In this document: positions 24,570 to 33,744 of the stretch, in pieces
How the letters are laid out: each line of letters starts with the position of its first letter
Numbering within the stretch: the stretch's first letter is position 1
Assembly: GCF_014636295.1 (NCBI RefSeq)
Contig: NZ_BMEC01000001.1
Location: forward strand, 186,001-250,000
Direction of reading: 5' to 3'
Length of the DNA stretch: 64,000 bases
DNA from: Marivirga lumbricoides
GTDB lineage: Bacteria; Bacteroidota; Bacteroidia; Cytophagales; Cyclobacteriaceae
The notes under the pieces: generated by a model
Told to the model about the DNA's origin: nothing
Database searches by the model: none
Seen by the model: the letters and a program-made list of their open reading frames with translations, nothing else
Translations under genes and position numbers: made by a program

Positions 24570-25082
24570 TTATTGTTTGTTCAAAACTGCTATTTCAACT
24601 TCACTCCAATGACATTCGCAAACAGCACTTTGTTTTATAATCTTTGTTTTGTCAATGTTTTGTTTGCCGATAGGGAAACCCGTCATTTCTATTTTGGTGT
24701 ATGTTTCTCTGAAATGAGGATCTCGAATATATTGTTCAGTTATTCGTCCACCAAAATTTTTGTAATGACTTATTAATTCAGTTATTGGAGGGCATAAAAA
24801 CTCAGGTTCTAAAAGTTTTGATTCCTGAACATCGCTTTTATTTGCCTCGAGACATACCCTCTTGATCAACCTAAGACTATTATCTACCTCCTCGTTTACA
24901 ATGTATGGCGCTGTAGGAAGATCATCTGCTATTGCAGTTAATTTAAGTCTTTCAGATTGTAAATTTGATTCTGTAATAAGATTAATTCTACTATAAATTG
25001 AGCCAGTTAAATACTCAAGATCAATCTTTTTAGACTTATAGTCTGCGATTAGTTCAATGATTTCTGATAATTCTTTGGACAT
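24570..25082 (-). CDS. Hypothetical protein (170 residues)
   Basis: A soluble protein with a helical N-terminal half (ELSEIIELIADYKSKKIDLEYL) and a C-terminal half containing the pair CEC near the end. No family recognised. It is alone in its cassette, whose ends GTTAGCAGT and ACTGCTAAC are perfectly complementary over nine bases. Confidence 0.6.
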   Translation of the reverse strand: MSKELSEIIELIADYKSKKIDLEYLTGSIYSRINLITESNLQSERLKLTAIADDLPTAPYIVNEEVDNSLRLIKRVCLEANKSDVQESKLLEPEFLCPPITELISHYKNFGGRITEQYIRDPHFRETYTKIEMTGFPIGKQNIDKTKIIKQSAVCECHWSEVEIAVLNKQ

Positions 25083-25201
25083 TTTATATTCCGGCTAATG
25101 TTTCTAAAACTTTTGAAAATCAATATTTTGAATTTAATTCCTCTACAATCTTTGGTTCTCAGTTAGCTTGTGGAGTCAATGACTTGGCTATAGGAGGAAT
25201 T

Positions 25202-25339
25202 ACTGCTAACGGTTTTGGGGCTTTGCGTACGGGCGGGTTTCGGAGCGCAAAGTTTCAATTTATTACTAAAGTTCAATAGTAGCATAAAGATTCAAGTTTG
25301 CACATCAGCCCGCCTGACGCAAAACCCGTGTTATGCGGT
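25202..25339 (-). repeat. attC-like site of the common long Bacteroidota type
   Basis: Core ACTGCTAAC at 25202-25210 and GTTATGCGG at 25330-25338. The G-rich left arm (GGTTTTGGGGCTTTGCGTACGGGCGGG) and the right arm CCCGCCTGACGCAAAACCC pair with small bulges. The inner loop is A+T-rich. About 138 bp, filling the gap between the genes at 24570 and 25347. Confidence 0.65.
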
Positions 25340-25346
25340 CGTTTTT

Positions 25347-25838
25347 CTATTCTTTCAATTCGTCTTTGCTCCATTCTAGTCCATTAAATATTTGGTCGTG
25401 ACTGATTAACCATTCAGCTTTTTCTTCGTCAAGGAATTCTATCTGTCTGTCTGAAACTACTTTGTCAAAAACAGATTTGTTTACTTCATAACTATGAACT
25501 TTATCAGAATAAACAACCTTGGTTTTAAAACCTAGACTTGTCTCAATAAGTAATAGTCCACCAATATATTCGTCTTGAAAGTCAAATGGTAGAAATATTT
25601 CTGTCCCTTTTTCTGCCTGACCAATTCTACTATTCCAATAGTCAATAAGTTTAGTTGTCGCATAGTTTAAAAATTGTCCGTCCTTAACATTATTATTTTT
25701 TAATTCTTCGTCACTGATTTCTAAAAAGTCGAGCAAATAGTAACTGTCGCCAGTTTTTGTATATATCGGAAGGTTGTCAATTTTCAAGAAAATGTCATCG
25801 TGTCCGCTACCTAATTTGTCAACTATTATTCTTATCAT
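25347..25838 (-). CDS. Hypothetical protein (163 residues)
   Basis: An acidic soluble protein, MIRIIVDKLGSGHDDIFLKI, with beta-strand-like and helical stretches (LLDFLEISDEELKNNNVKDG) and no signal. No family recognised. The cassette ends GTTATGCGG (25330-25338) and CCGCATAAC (25868-25876) are perfectly complementary over nine bases. Confidence 0.6.
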   Translation of the reverse strand: MIRIIVDKLGSGHDDIFLKIDNLPIYTKTGDSYYLLDFLEISDEELKNNNVKDGQFLNYATTKLIDYWNSRIGQAEKGTEIFLPFDFQDEYIGGLLLIETSLGFKTKVVYSDKVHSYEVNKSVFDKVVSDRQIEFLDEEKAEWLISHDQIFNGLEWSKDELKE

Positions 25839-25867
25839 AATTCTGTCGGTCGTGTCGTTTTAAAATG

Positions 25868-26130
25868 CCGCATAACAATTAAGTATATGTACCTCTAAAT
25901 GTACATACCTATTTAATATTTTTCCTAACCGACAACAAACGCTTGTAAACGCTTACAAACATTTACAAATGGTTATTGAGCGGTTACTGTATTCAAAGCT
26001 ATGAACATAGCTTCTTGTTTCTTTAAATGCAAATATTTCACCGAATAGCACAGCAAAATACCTAGAAGTAGGTAGTGGTTTTGGTGAAAAAGAAAGGAGA
26101 AAGCGAGGGAAGGCAAAAGTGTGCAGCAGT
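25868..26130 (-). repeat. Long attC-like repeat D (type II 3' part)
   Basis: Core CCGCATAAC at 25868-25876, unique first 45 bases, then the shared module from TAACCGACA (25927) with three 10-bp units, CGGTTA (25981) and the hairpin AAGCTATGAACATAGCTT. Beyond GTAGTGG (about 26075) it departs from copies A-C and instead resembles copies E and F, ending in the duplicated segment. No right GTT core was found. The following bases to 26380 (no gene seen) match those downstream of copy F. Confidence 0.6.
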
Positions 26131-26974
26131 TGTTTCATTGAAAAGAGAATGCCTACTATCTGTATAACAAGGTTTTACTTTCTCAACTGATGCCATTTCT
26201 ATATTGCTCTAAAACATACCTTTAGTCGCCTCTAGCGCCATAGGCATCCCTTTGGGAGGGACAGCCTCACAGATGTAAATCAGCAGAAAACCTAATCAGC
26301 TTTAGCTCTATTTTCTAATGCAGACTCCTTCTTTTTTTGAAGGTGATCCGTTTTCAATCTATTCAAAGGGAATTTTAGATCTACTTATTTACATCCCACT
26401 CACTTCTGTCAATTTTTGTAGTGTCAATATGCTCTACCCTATTCCAAAGCTCCAGAAATGGTGTGAGTTTTACAGTTCTTTCCCCAGCATATCCAAATAC
26501 TCCTATATTCCATAATTGTTGACTGATTGTTACTTCAGGACTCCTTTTATGACGATAAATAATTGCTTTGTTTACCCACGCACCATAGCTAAAAGAATAC
26601 ATTAATAGAATGCTCCAAAAGAACATCCCAATTGCGGCAACAATTGTTAAAATACCTATTCCTATATTTACCAACCTCCTTCTTCTTTTCTTGATTGTCC
26701 ATAAAAGAGTGAGTAAAATTACAATAGGAAGTCCCTGTAGGAAAATATCATAAAAAAGGTGTTTATGATGCCCTTCAGCAAATTCTATTGATATGGATTG
26801 GCCAATAGTTGTTGCATATAGGGCAATTGCAAAAAACAGTAAAGTCGTCCACTTCAATAATTGCCGAGCTCTTTTCATCTTTTATTCCAATATTATAAAA
26901 CAACTTTCATTCTAAAATTCAATTGACTGAAAGCTAAGGCTCTTTGTCGAGCAATCGTAATTTTAGTTGGTACC
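26037..26974 (-). repeat. Segmental duplication, copy 1
   Basis: About 940 bp that recur in the same orientation at 43887-44828. It contains the end of repeat D, a gene-free stretch with the string TAGCGCCATAGGCA/TCCC, the 165-residue membrane protein gene (26381-26878) and about 95 bp upstream of it (to CAATCGTAATTTTAGTTGG). The coding parts differ at about 21 of 165 residues, so the duplication is not recent. Confidence 0.85.
26381..26878 (-). CDS. Small membrane protein, duplicated (copy 1)
   Basis: A 165-residue protein with three hydrophobic helices: about residues 9-28 (LKWTTLLFFAIALYATTIG), 47-62 (GLPIVILLTLLWTI) and 70-95 (IGIGILTIVAAIGMFFWSIL). A soluble tail of about 65 residues ends HIDTTKIDRSEWD. 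The paralogue at 44236-44733 shares about 144 of 165 residues by eye. Differences are conservative and both frames are open, so both copies appear to be under selection. No family recognised. Confidence 0.68.
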   Translation of the reverse strand: MKRARQLLKWTTLLFFAIALYATTIGQSISIEFAEGHHKHLFYDIFLQGLPIVILLTLLWTIKKRRRRLVNIGIGILTIVAAIGMFFWSILLMYSFSYGAWVNKAIIYRHKRSPEVTISQQLWNIGVFGYAGERTVKLTPFLELWNRVEHIDTTKIDRSEWDVNK

Positions 26975-27169
26975 TTTTTACCATTCTGGGTTTCCTATAC
27001 CCAGCAAACTTTCCAACAAGTTAATCACGCTATATTTTACTACTTATCCAAGCAGTTTGGTGAGCGTCATTTTCTTATGGCCATATCTTGATTAGCATGA
27101 CATTTTTGAGAAGATTTCTAGTGGTTAAGAAATGAGGTCAAATGCTTTTATCAAGGAAGCATTCACCAA

Positions 27170-28141
27170 TTAGTCATTCAATTTAATTCGTGCCAGTCGT
27201 GAAGCAACAATACTGATGAAGAATATTTGAAAAGCATGAAAAAGCATTAAAGGCAATAAAACCAAACCCATGGAGTAAGATGGAGGAAATAAAAATTTTG
27301 AAAAGACAGTACCATGCACAAGCGATTTTTTAGTGCCGCAGAATTGTGCTGTGATCATATCCTGCTTATTAAATTGTAGTTTTAAGGCAACCCACCTGAT
27401 TAAATAATACATTATAAAGAAGAGTGCAGCTACTGCAAAAATTATCAAGAGTAAATCTCCGAGGTTCACTGAACTAAAAACTTTATCTTTGAATGACTCA
27501 GCAAAACTTTTGTAAATAATCAATAAAATCACTGATTTATCAAAGATGGTTAGCTGTTTTTGATATTTTACTGCGTATTTTCCTAAATATTTCTGTAAAA
27601 GCATTCCTAAAATAACAGGAATAAGAATCTCTGTAACAAGCTTAAGGTAGGTATTGCCTAAATTAAAATCATTTGTTTCCTGAACCAGGAATAAGCCCAT
27701 CCACAGTGGGGTAATTACTATTCCTATAAGTCCGGATATAGTAGCATTAAAAATGGCAGCCGGCACATTTCCTTTTGCCATAGAGACCATCACTACCGAG
27801 GATGAAACCGTAGAAGGCAATGCCGCCAAAAAGAAGAAAGACAGCCATAAAGGCTGTCCGTCAGGGGTATTCATTATTGGATAAAAAAGTAAAACTATCA
27901 GAGGGAATATCAAAAAAGTAGAAAGCTGCACCAAAACATGCAACTTCCAGTTCTTCAAGCCATTCCTCAGTTTTTCCGGACTTAGTTTTAGACCGTAAAA
28001 AAAGAAGATGAAGGAAATACCGATGCTTCCGATAGTATCGAGAGGCACTGGGCTCTCCTCACACACAAAAAAAGGAACAAAATAAGCAAAGGCAACTACA
28101 GCAATAATTGCCAAAATAAATTTATCAATTTTAGGCTTCAT
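27170..28141 (-). CDS. SBF-like (bile acid:Na+ symporter superfamily) transporter
   Basis: A 323-residue inner-membrane protein with about nine or ten hydrophobic helices, of the SBF-like/DUF4137 group (YfeH type) in the BASS superfamily. Typical segments: GLKLSPEKLRNGLKNWKLH after helix 2, LPSTVSSSVVMVSMAKGN in the core, and FCGTKKSLVHGTVFSK near the end. Its start overlaps the end of the RND pump gene by 11 bp, so translation is probably coupled and it belongs to the efflux operon. The substrate is not known; organic anions are usual for the superfamily. The 291 bases between it and the gene at 26381 contain the edge of duplication copy 1 and otherwise no gene I can see. Confidence 0.85.
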   Translation of the reverse strand: MKPKIDKFILAIIAVVAFAYFVPFFVCEESPVPLDTIGSIGISFIFFFYGLKLSPEKLRNGLKNWKLHVLVQLSTFLIFPLIVLLFYPIMNTPDGQPLWLSFFFLAALPSTVSSSVVMVSMAKGNVPAAIFNATISGLIGIVITPLWMGLFLVQETNDFNLGNTYLKLVTEILIPVILGMLLQKYLGKYAVKYQKQLTIFDKSVILLIIYKSFAESFKDKVFSSVNLGDLLLIIFAVAALFFIMYYLIRWVALKLQFNKQDMITAQFCGTKKSLVHGTVFSKFLFPPSYSMGLVLLPLMLFHAFQIFFISIVASRLARIKLND

Positions 28142-31100
28142 TCTTATTAGAAGATTTTCTGTAAGCCAGATAATATACCTGTGGTAACACAGTAAGTGAA
28201 AGAATCATACAGATAAGTAATCCACCTACAATCATTATAGCCAGCGGTTTTTGTATTTCTGAACCCATTCCATTGGATAATGCAGCAGGTAATAAGCCCA
28301 TAGCACCCATAAAAGCAATCATTAAGATAGGTCTTATACGGCTATACACCGCTTTAGATATGGCCTCTTTCAAAGGGATTCTATCATTAAGGTTTTGTCT
28401 GATGTTGCCAATTAACACAATACCATCGATAGTTGCCACACCAAAAAGAATAATAAATCCTATTCCGGCAGAAATTCCAAAAGTGGTGCCCGTAATCCAC
28501 AAAGAAAGATACCCCCCAATGAAGGCAAAAGGCAGTACCATAAAGGATACCAGTGTGTCCTTCATGTTCCCTTCAAAGTTCATCCACAGCAGAAACATAA
28601 TCAAGAGTAAAGAAACGGGAACAATAGTGGCCAACTGTTTTGTAGCACGTTCCTTCGATTCAAATTCCCCTGCCCATTCCATTTTAGAGGAGGATGGTAG
28701 CTCAACGGCTTCCTCCACTTTATTTTTAGCTTCTGCAATAGTACTTCCTAAATCCCGGCCCACTATGCTAAAACCAATTGCTATATAACGGCTCCCCCCT
28801 TCTCTGTAAATAAAAGTAGGTCCTGTTATAAAATTGATATCTGCTATCTCCCTCAAAGGAATCTTATTGCCATTCATTGTGGGAATCAGTATTTCCCCGA
28901 TTTTATTTTCGCTGTCTCTATATTCCTTCTGGAACCTAAGGCGCACGTCAAACATTCTTTCATTCTCATAAAAAGTAGTGGCGGCAGTTCCACCTATAGC
29001 CATTTCAACCACTGCCTGAGCATCAGCCATTGCCACCCCATATTTACCCATCCTTTTTTCATTCAGCTTAATCCGCAATTCCGGAAGCCCAATATTGCGA
29101 TAAACATTCAGATCTTCAATTCCTTCTATACCTTGCAGGCTATTGGCTACCTGGTCTGCATAGCCTTCAAGCTCGTGCAGGTCATCCCCAAATATTTTAA
29201 TTACCAGCGAGCTTTTTACGCCCGCTACATATTCCTCCACATTATCCTGTATCGGTTGGCTGAAACCAAATACTATTCCGGGGTATGTTTGCAGTTCCTC
29301 CCTCATTTCCTCTATTAATGTACCCTTACTGATAGCTCGCTTCCATTCATCTTCAGGGTGTAGCTCTATATGAAATTCTATATTAAAGAAGCCTGTAGGG
29401 TCAGTTCCATCATTGGGCCTTCCCACCTGGTTTAATACAAATTTCACTTCTTCAAATTGGCGTAACTTGTGTTTCATCTCCTTTGCCAATCGCTTCGATT
29501 CCTCAATATTTACACTATTGGGAAGTGTAGCCCTTACGTAAACGGCCCCTTCATTCAATTTAGGCAAAAACTCAGTACCATGGTTCATAAAACCTACTAC
29601 TGATAGCAAAAGTAGTACGGTAAAAGAAATAATTGTTGCTTTTCTGTGCTTTGAGGTAAACTGATAAAAATTAAACAGCCCGTTTCTAAAAGTACGGGTG
29701 ATTAAATTCTCTCGCTCCACAATGTTTTTAGTTAACAGCATCTTGCACATTGCAGGCACATAAGTTAAGCTTAATATAAGGGAACCTACCAGGGCAAAAC
29801 CTAAGGTGTAAGCAAGGGGAGTAAACATTTTACCTTCCACTTTCTGGAACGAAAAAATGGGCATTAATGCTACTATGAGTATTAAGAGGGCGAAAAATAT
29901 GTAGGAAGCCACACTACCGGCACTTTTTTTTATAATGCCTGACTTATGGATTTTATTAAACCTTTCCATGCCTAATTCATGTGCTTTTCTTTCCAGGCCA
30001 ACAAATACTACTTCACAAATTACCAGAGAGCCTTCCAGCAACAAACCAAAATCCAGGGAACCCATTGAAATAAGGTTGGCCGGCATATCCATTATTCGCA
30101 GCATTACAATGGCAAATAGAAATGCCAGCGGAATTACAGAAGCCACTATTAATGTTAATCGCCAGTTATAAAGGAAAATAAATACGATAAGAGAGACCAA
30201 AACAATTCCCTCCACCAGGTTTTTAGTAACAGTATTAACCGTTACATCTACCAATTCAGTTCTGTCTATAAAAGGTTCAATTTTAACATCCCTGGGCAAA
30301 ACCCTTTCATTTAAGTCTGCTATCTTTTCCTTTAGCCTAACTATTACGTCTCCGGGGTTCTCCCCTCTCAACATAATAACTATTCCTTCCACCAGGTCAT
30401 CTTCATCCTGTAAGCCTACTATGCCCAACCTGGGCTTGGCAGAAACTTTCACTTCTGCCACTTGCTTTACCAAAATGGGTGTAGTACCTCTGGTTTCTAT
30501 CAGGATATTCTCAATGTCTTCAATACTTTCCAGCAAACCCACGCCACGCACCACATAGGCCTGGCTTCCTTTTTCTATTACATCTCCCCCCACATTGATA
30601 TTGCTTTTTGAAACAGCTTCAAATACTTCCAGCGGTGACAAATCATAATTCGCTAATTCGGTGGGGTTGATTTTAATCTCGTAAATTTTTTCTTCTCCCC
30701 CAAAGCTCACTACATCTGCCACACCTGCAACTTCCAGTAATTCCCGTTCAATTACCCAATCGTGAATGGAAGTTAGCTCCTTAATCGGTTTGTTACTTTT
30801 CAGCACATATCGAAAAATTTCTCCTGTGGCCCCATAAGGCGGGTCAATTCCTGCGTCTGCCCCATCTGGCAAATCCACACCCTGCAACCTGTTGGCAGCA
30901 TACTGTTGCGCGTAAAAGTCGTCTACATCATCTTCAAAGGTTACTGTTACTACTGACAGTCCGAAAAGTGAAATAGAGCGTACATTGGCTTTGCGCGGGA
31001 TGGTATTTAACTGCTTCATGATAGGAAGCGTTACAAATTTCTCTACCTCCTCAGCACTTCTGCCGGGCCACTGTGTAATAATCCGCGCCCTTGTATTGGT

Positions 31101-31235
31101 AACATCAGGAAAAGCCTCAATAGGCGTGTTCATGTAACTCACAATTCCTGCAATTAATAACAAGGCAGTAAGAAAGAATATAATAATGGTATTCTTGAGG
31201 GAAAAGGCTACAATGCCCTGAACAAATTTTTGCAT
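28131..31235 (-). CDS. CzcA/CusA-type RND efflux pump
   Basis: A 1,034-residue inner-membrane RND transporter, the pump of a tripartite export system. N-terminal signature: a first helix after FSLKNTIIIFF, then NTPIEAFPDVTNTRARIITQWPG, typical of the heavy-metal (HME) branch. The TM4 proton-relay segment reads SLDFGLLLEGSLVICE (about residues 393-408): the first Asp and the final Glu are present, but the Asp of the usual VDG is Glu here. Two large periplasmic loops, each with porter subdomains, are of normal length. It is followed 6 bp downstream of the adaptor gene and precedes the SBF-like gene with overlap. Metal substrate is suggested by branch only. Confidence 0.92.
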   Translation of the reverse strand: MQKFVQGIVAFSLKNTIIIFFLTALLLIAGIVSYMNTPIEAFPDVTNTRARIITQWPGRSAEEVEKFVTLPIMKQLNTIPRKANVRSISLFGLSVVTVTFEDDVDDFYAQQYAANRLQGVDLPDGADAGIDPPYGATGEIFRYVLKSNKPIKELTSIHDWVIERELLEVAGVADVVSFGGEEKIYEIKINPTELANYDLSPLEVFEAVSKSNINVGGDVIEKGSQAYVVRGVGLLESIEDIENILIETRGTTPILVKQVAEVKVSAKPRLGIVGLQDEDDLVEGIVIMLRGENPGDVIVRLKEKIADLNERVLPRDVKIEPFIDRTELVDVTVNTVTKNLVEGIVLVSLIVFIFLYNWRLTLIVASVIPLAFLFAIVMLRIMDMPANLISMGSLDFGLLLEGSLVICEVVFVGLERKAHELGMERFNKIHKSGIIKKSAGSVASYIFFALLILIVALMPIFSFQKVEGKMFTPLAYTLGFALVGSLILSLTYVPAMCKMLLTKNIVERENLITRTFRNGLFNFYQFTSKHRKATIISFTVLLLLSVVGFMNHGTEFLPKLNEGAVYVRATLPNSVNIEESKRLAKEMKHKLRQFEEVKFVLNQVGRPNDGTDPTGFFNIEFHIELHPEDEWKRAISKGTLIEEMREELQTYPGIVFGFSQPIQDNVEEYVAGVKSSLVIKIFGDDLHELEGYADQVANSLQGIEGIEDLNVYRNIGLPELRIKLNEKRMGKYGVAMADAQAVVEMAIGGTAATTFYENERMFDVRLRFQKEYRDSENKIGEILIPTMNGNKIPLREIADINFITGPTFIYREGGSRYIAIGFSIVGRDLGSTIAEAKNKVEEAVELPSSSKMEWAGEFESKERATKQLATIVPVSLLLIMFLLWMNFEGNMKDTLVSFMVLPFAFIGGYLSLWITGTTFGISAGIGFIILFGVATIDGIVLIGNIRQNLNDRIPLKEAISKAVYSRIRPILMIAFMGAMGLLPAALSNGMGSEIQKPLAIMIVGGLLICMILSLTVLPQVYYLAYRKSSNKNEA

Positions 31236-31241
31236 CTCTCT

Positions 31242-32345
31242 TTAGTTCTGGAAGTTTTTAAGTTGCTCATAAATCAGAAGCTGATTTTGCGAAATGATTT
31301 TTTCATTCTCTTTCAGATCGCCAGAGATAAAGCTGATATCATTTCCGCTGGATGAAATAGTTACCTCTTTGGCTTCCAGCTGACAATCGGATTGATAAGT
31401 AATCACGTAACTGCGGTCATCACTAAAGACTATCGCTTTGGTAGGAACACTCAGCGCTTCAATATCCGTTTGCTTAAATGCTACTACATCTACCAGCATT
31501 CCCGGTTTCAGTTTTAAGTTATCATTTTGTAGCGATACCCTTGCTTTCAAAACTTTTGCTTCCTGATCGTAAGCCTGAGATATCCTTTCTATATTACCTT
31601 TGAATACTTTGTCAGGATAAGAAAGCGTTTTAATTTTCACGTCCATCCCCTCCTGAATATGCTCAATATTTGAAGCATAAATATTCACCATTACCCATAC
31701 CTCGCTTAAATCGGAAATTGTAAAAAGGGATTCTCCTTCGGCTGAAATTTGCATACCTGCCGCTATATTTTTATCAGTGATAATTCCCGAAGTAGGTGCC
31801 TTTATTTCAAAAACTCCCCGTTGCGTGCTGGCACTAAAGAGGTTAAGGTGAGAAGTAATCTTGTTTTTTTCGGATCTCAGTATATCTAATTCACTTTCTG
31901 CTTCCAACAAATCCCTCTCCGAGGAAATTTCATCATCATACATGGATCTCACTGATGCCAGCTGCCTTTCAGCTACTTTAATTTGCGCATTCAAATTGCT
32001 TAATTCAGCTTCTAAACTGCTTAGTTCAGTACTTCTTAATTCTGCCAGAACCTGCCCCCTGTTAACTTTATCTCCTAAAGAGAAATATGTATTGGAAATG
32101 ATTCCTCCTACCAGGCTTACGAAATGAATTACTTTATCAGGGTTAGGCTCCACAACCCCGGTAAGTGGAATCTCCTCTACTACGTTCTGACTGATCAGCT
32201 GCTCAAACTTTATCTTCTTTTTAAAATTATCATTCAGGCAAAACGCTTTGCTATTTGCCTTGTCAGGGATCGAAGCATTCTTTTCGCATCCGAAAGCCAT
32301 TAGCACAATGATGCTAAATAGCCCTATTTGTTTTATCACGTTCAT
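31242..32345 (-). CDS. RND efflux periplasmic adaptor lipoprotein
   Basis: A 367-residue membrane-fusion protein. Lipoprotein signal ending IVLMAFGC, then a barrel-sandwich half (VGGIISNTYFSLGDKVNRGQ), a coiled-coil hairpin (about residues 95-150: LSSLEAELSNLNAQIKVAER and DLLEAESELDILRSEKNK), the second half motif IKAPTSGIITDKNIAAG, and the beta-barrel and membrane-proximal domains. It bridges the RND pump and the outer-membrane channel. The gene is 6 bp upstream of the pump and 15 bp downstream of the TolC gene. Confidence 0.92.
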   Translation of the reverse strand: MNVIKQIGLFSIIVLMAFGCEKNASIPDKANSKAFCLNDNFKKKIKFEQLISQNVVEEIPLTGVVEPNPDKVIHFVSLVGGIISNTYFSLGDKVNRGQVLAELRSTELSSLEAELSNLNAQIKVAERQLASVRSMYDDEISSERDLLEAESELDILRSEKNKITSHLNLFSASTQRGVFEIKAPTSGIITDKNIAAGMQISAEGESLFTISDLSEVWVMVNIYASNIEHIQEGMDVKIKTLSYPDKVFKGNIERISQAYDQEAKVLKARVSLQNDNLKLKPGMLVDVVAFKQTDIEALSVPTKAIVFSDDRSYVITYQSDCQLEAKEVTISSSGNDISFISGDLKENEKIISQNQLLIYEQLKNFQN

Positions 32346-32360
32346 GAATTCTATTCCTTT

Positions 32361-33674
32361 TTAGTTGATGATATCTTTACCAATAGTAAAATTTAATTCC
32401 TCTGCTGCTTCATTTACTTCTTTACCTGCCTCAAGAATAATTTTCTTATTCTCCAGATAGGCCTCAAAAAAATCCAGGTACTCCAGCATACTCATATTGC
32501 GATTACTGAAATTTTTGGTGTAAGTGGAAAGAAGCTCATCCAGCGTAGTCTCATAGTTTGTTTCTATCTTGTTAAGGAAAGAGACCGCATTCAGGAGGTT
32601 GGCATGTGCAAGGCTCACTTCATTCTCCAGGCTTAAATCTTTGTGCTTTTTAAGGATTTCAGATTGCTCCACTCCAATTTTTGCTGCTGTTATGTTGCCC
32701 TGATTTCTATTAAAAAAGGGCAAATCCATGGTGAGCCCAAAACCTACAAAATCCTTCATGAAGTTACCGCCCCGATCATAAGCTCCTGACAAGGCCAGGT
32801 CAGGAACACGCTGAGCCTTTTCATAGCCCAGTTTTTTTTGGGCGTAATCCTGCTCCAATTCCACTAATTTGTAGTCAGGCCTGTTTTCCTTCGCCTGGCT
32901 GATTAAATCATTGATGAAAAGTGGTGGGAAATTCTGAACATCTTTTAGATAGTCGTCCTCAGTGATGGTTAATTGAATGGAAGGCGGTAAATTCATGAGC
33001 AATTTCAGCTCCTTCTTCGCTTCATTTATTTGCTTATTATGTTCATTAATAGTCTGTGCTATTTCAAGCTCCAATGCTTTAAGTCGCACATATTCTCCTT
33101 TTGACACATTCCCCTGATCCATTTGGCTTCTGTAAGCATTGGTAAGCTGTGTGATGGAGTTGATCTGATTGAGGTAAATTTTCCTGCTTAACTCCAGGTA
33201 TTGCAAAATGGTAAGCTGGTTCCTAAATTCAATTTTAAGGCCTCTAATTACCTCTTCAAAATATTGTTTGGCTTGCTCTACACCTACTTTCTCCATTGCT
33301 ATCAGCTTTCTCCGCTTACCTGCCGTTAAAATGAGCTGCTCAACTGAAACTCCCAGCTGCTGGTTTTTGCCAAAACTACCTTTTCCAAATGGGGGCAGTT
33401 CTTCGCCAAAATAGCTTAGGTTATTAGTGCCGCTCTGGCTGGTCCAGAGGTTAACTTCTTCAATTTCTATTGATGGGTTTGGCCATAATTTGGCCTGCAA
33501 AACCATCGCCTCCGCTTGAGGAATTTGCAGCTTCTCCGCAATTATCAGTAGGTTTTCCTTAATAAAAATAGCTTCACTTTGTGCACGGCTTAAGTGTAGC
33601 GTGTCCTGAGCCTTTACCGAAAAGGAAAATGCATAAAGAATGAGAAGAAATTTGCTGTACTTGAGTATATTCAT
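32361..33674 (-). CDS. TolC-like outer-membrane efflux protein
   Basis: A 437-residue outer-membrane efflux protein with a signal peptide (LLILYAFSFSVKAQ). It has two tandem OEP repeats rich in long amphipathic helices (LTILQYLELSRKIYLNQIN... and VSLAHANLLNAVSFLNKIE) and the motif SLAGAYDRGG-like LALSGAYDRG before the second repeat. It provides the outer-membrane exit for the RND pump and is the first structural gene of the operon after the two-component genes. The 71-bp gap to the kinase gene could contain an own promoter; I see no clear box. Confidence 0.9.
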   Translation of the reverse strand: MNILKYSKFLLILYAFSFSVKAQDTLHLSRAQSEAIFIKENLLIIAEKLQIPQAEAMVLQAKLWPNPSIEIEEVNLWTSQSGTNNLSYFGEELPPFGKGSFGKNQQLGVSVEQLILTAGKRRKLIAMEKVGVEQAKQYFEEVIRGLKIEFRNQLTILQYLELSRKIYLNQINSITQLTNAYRSQMDQGNVSKGEYVRLKALELEIAQTINEHNKQINEAKKELKLLMNLPPSIQLTITEDDYLKDVQNFPPLFINDLISQAKENRPDYKLVELEQDYAQKKLGYEKAQRVPDLALSGAYDRGGNFMKDFVGFGLTMDLPFFNRNQGNITAAKIGVEQSEILKKHKDLSLENEVSLAHANLLNAVSFLNKIETNYETTLDELLSTYTKNFSNRNMSMLEYLDFFEAYLENKKIILEAGKEVNEAAEELNFTIGKDIIN

Positions 33675-33744
33675 TTCTGCTTTTACTTATTTCCAAGTAA
33701 AAGTCAGGTTTACAACCTTAAAAAGACCTTAAGGCAAATAAATT

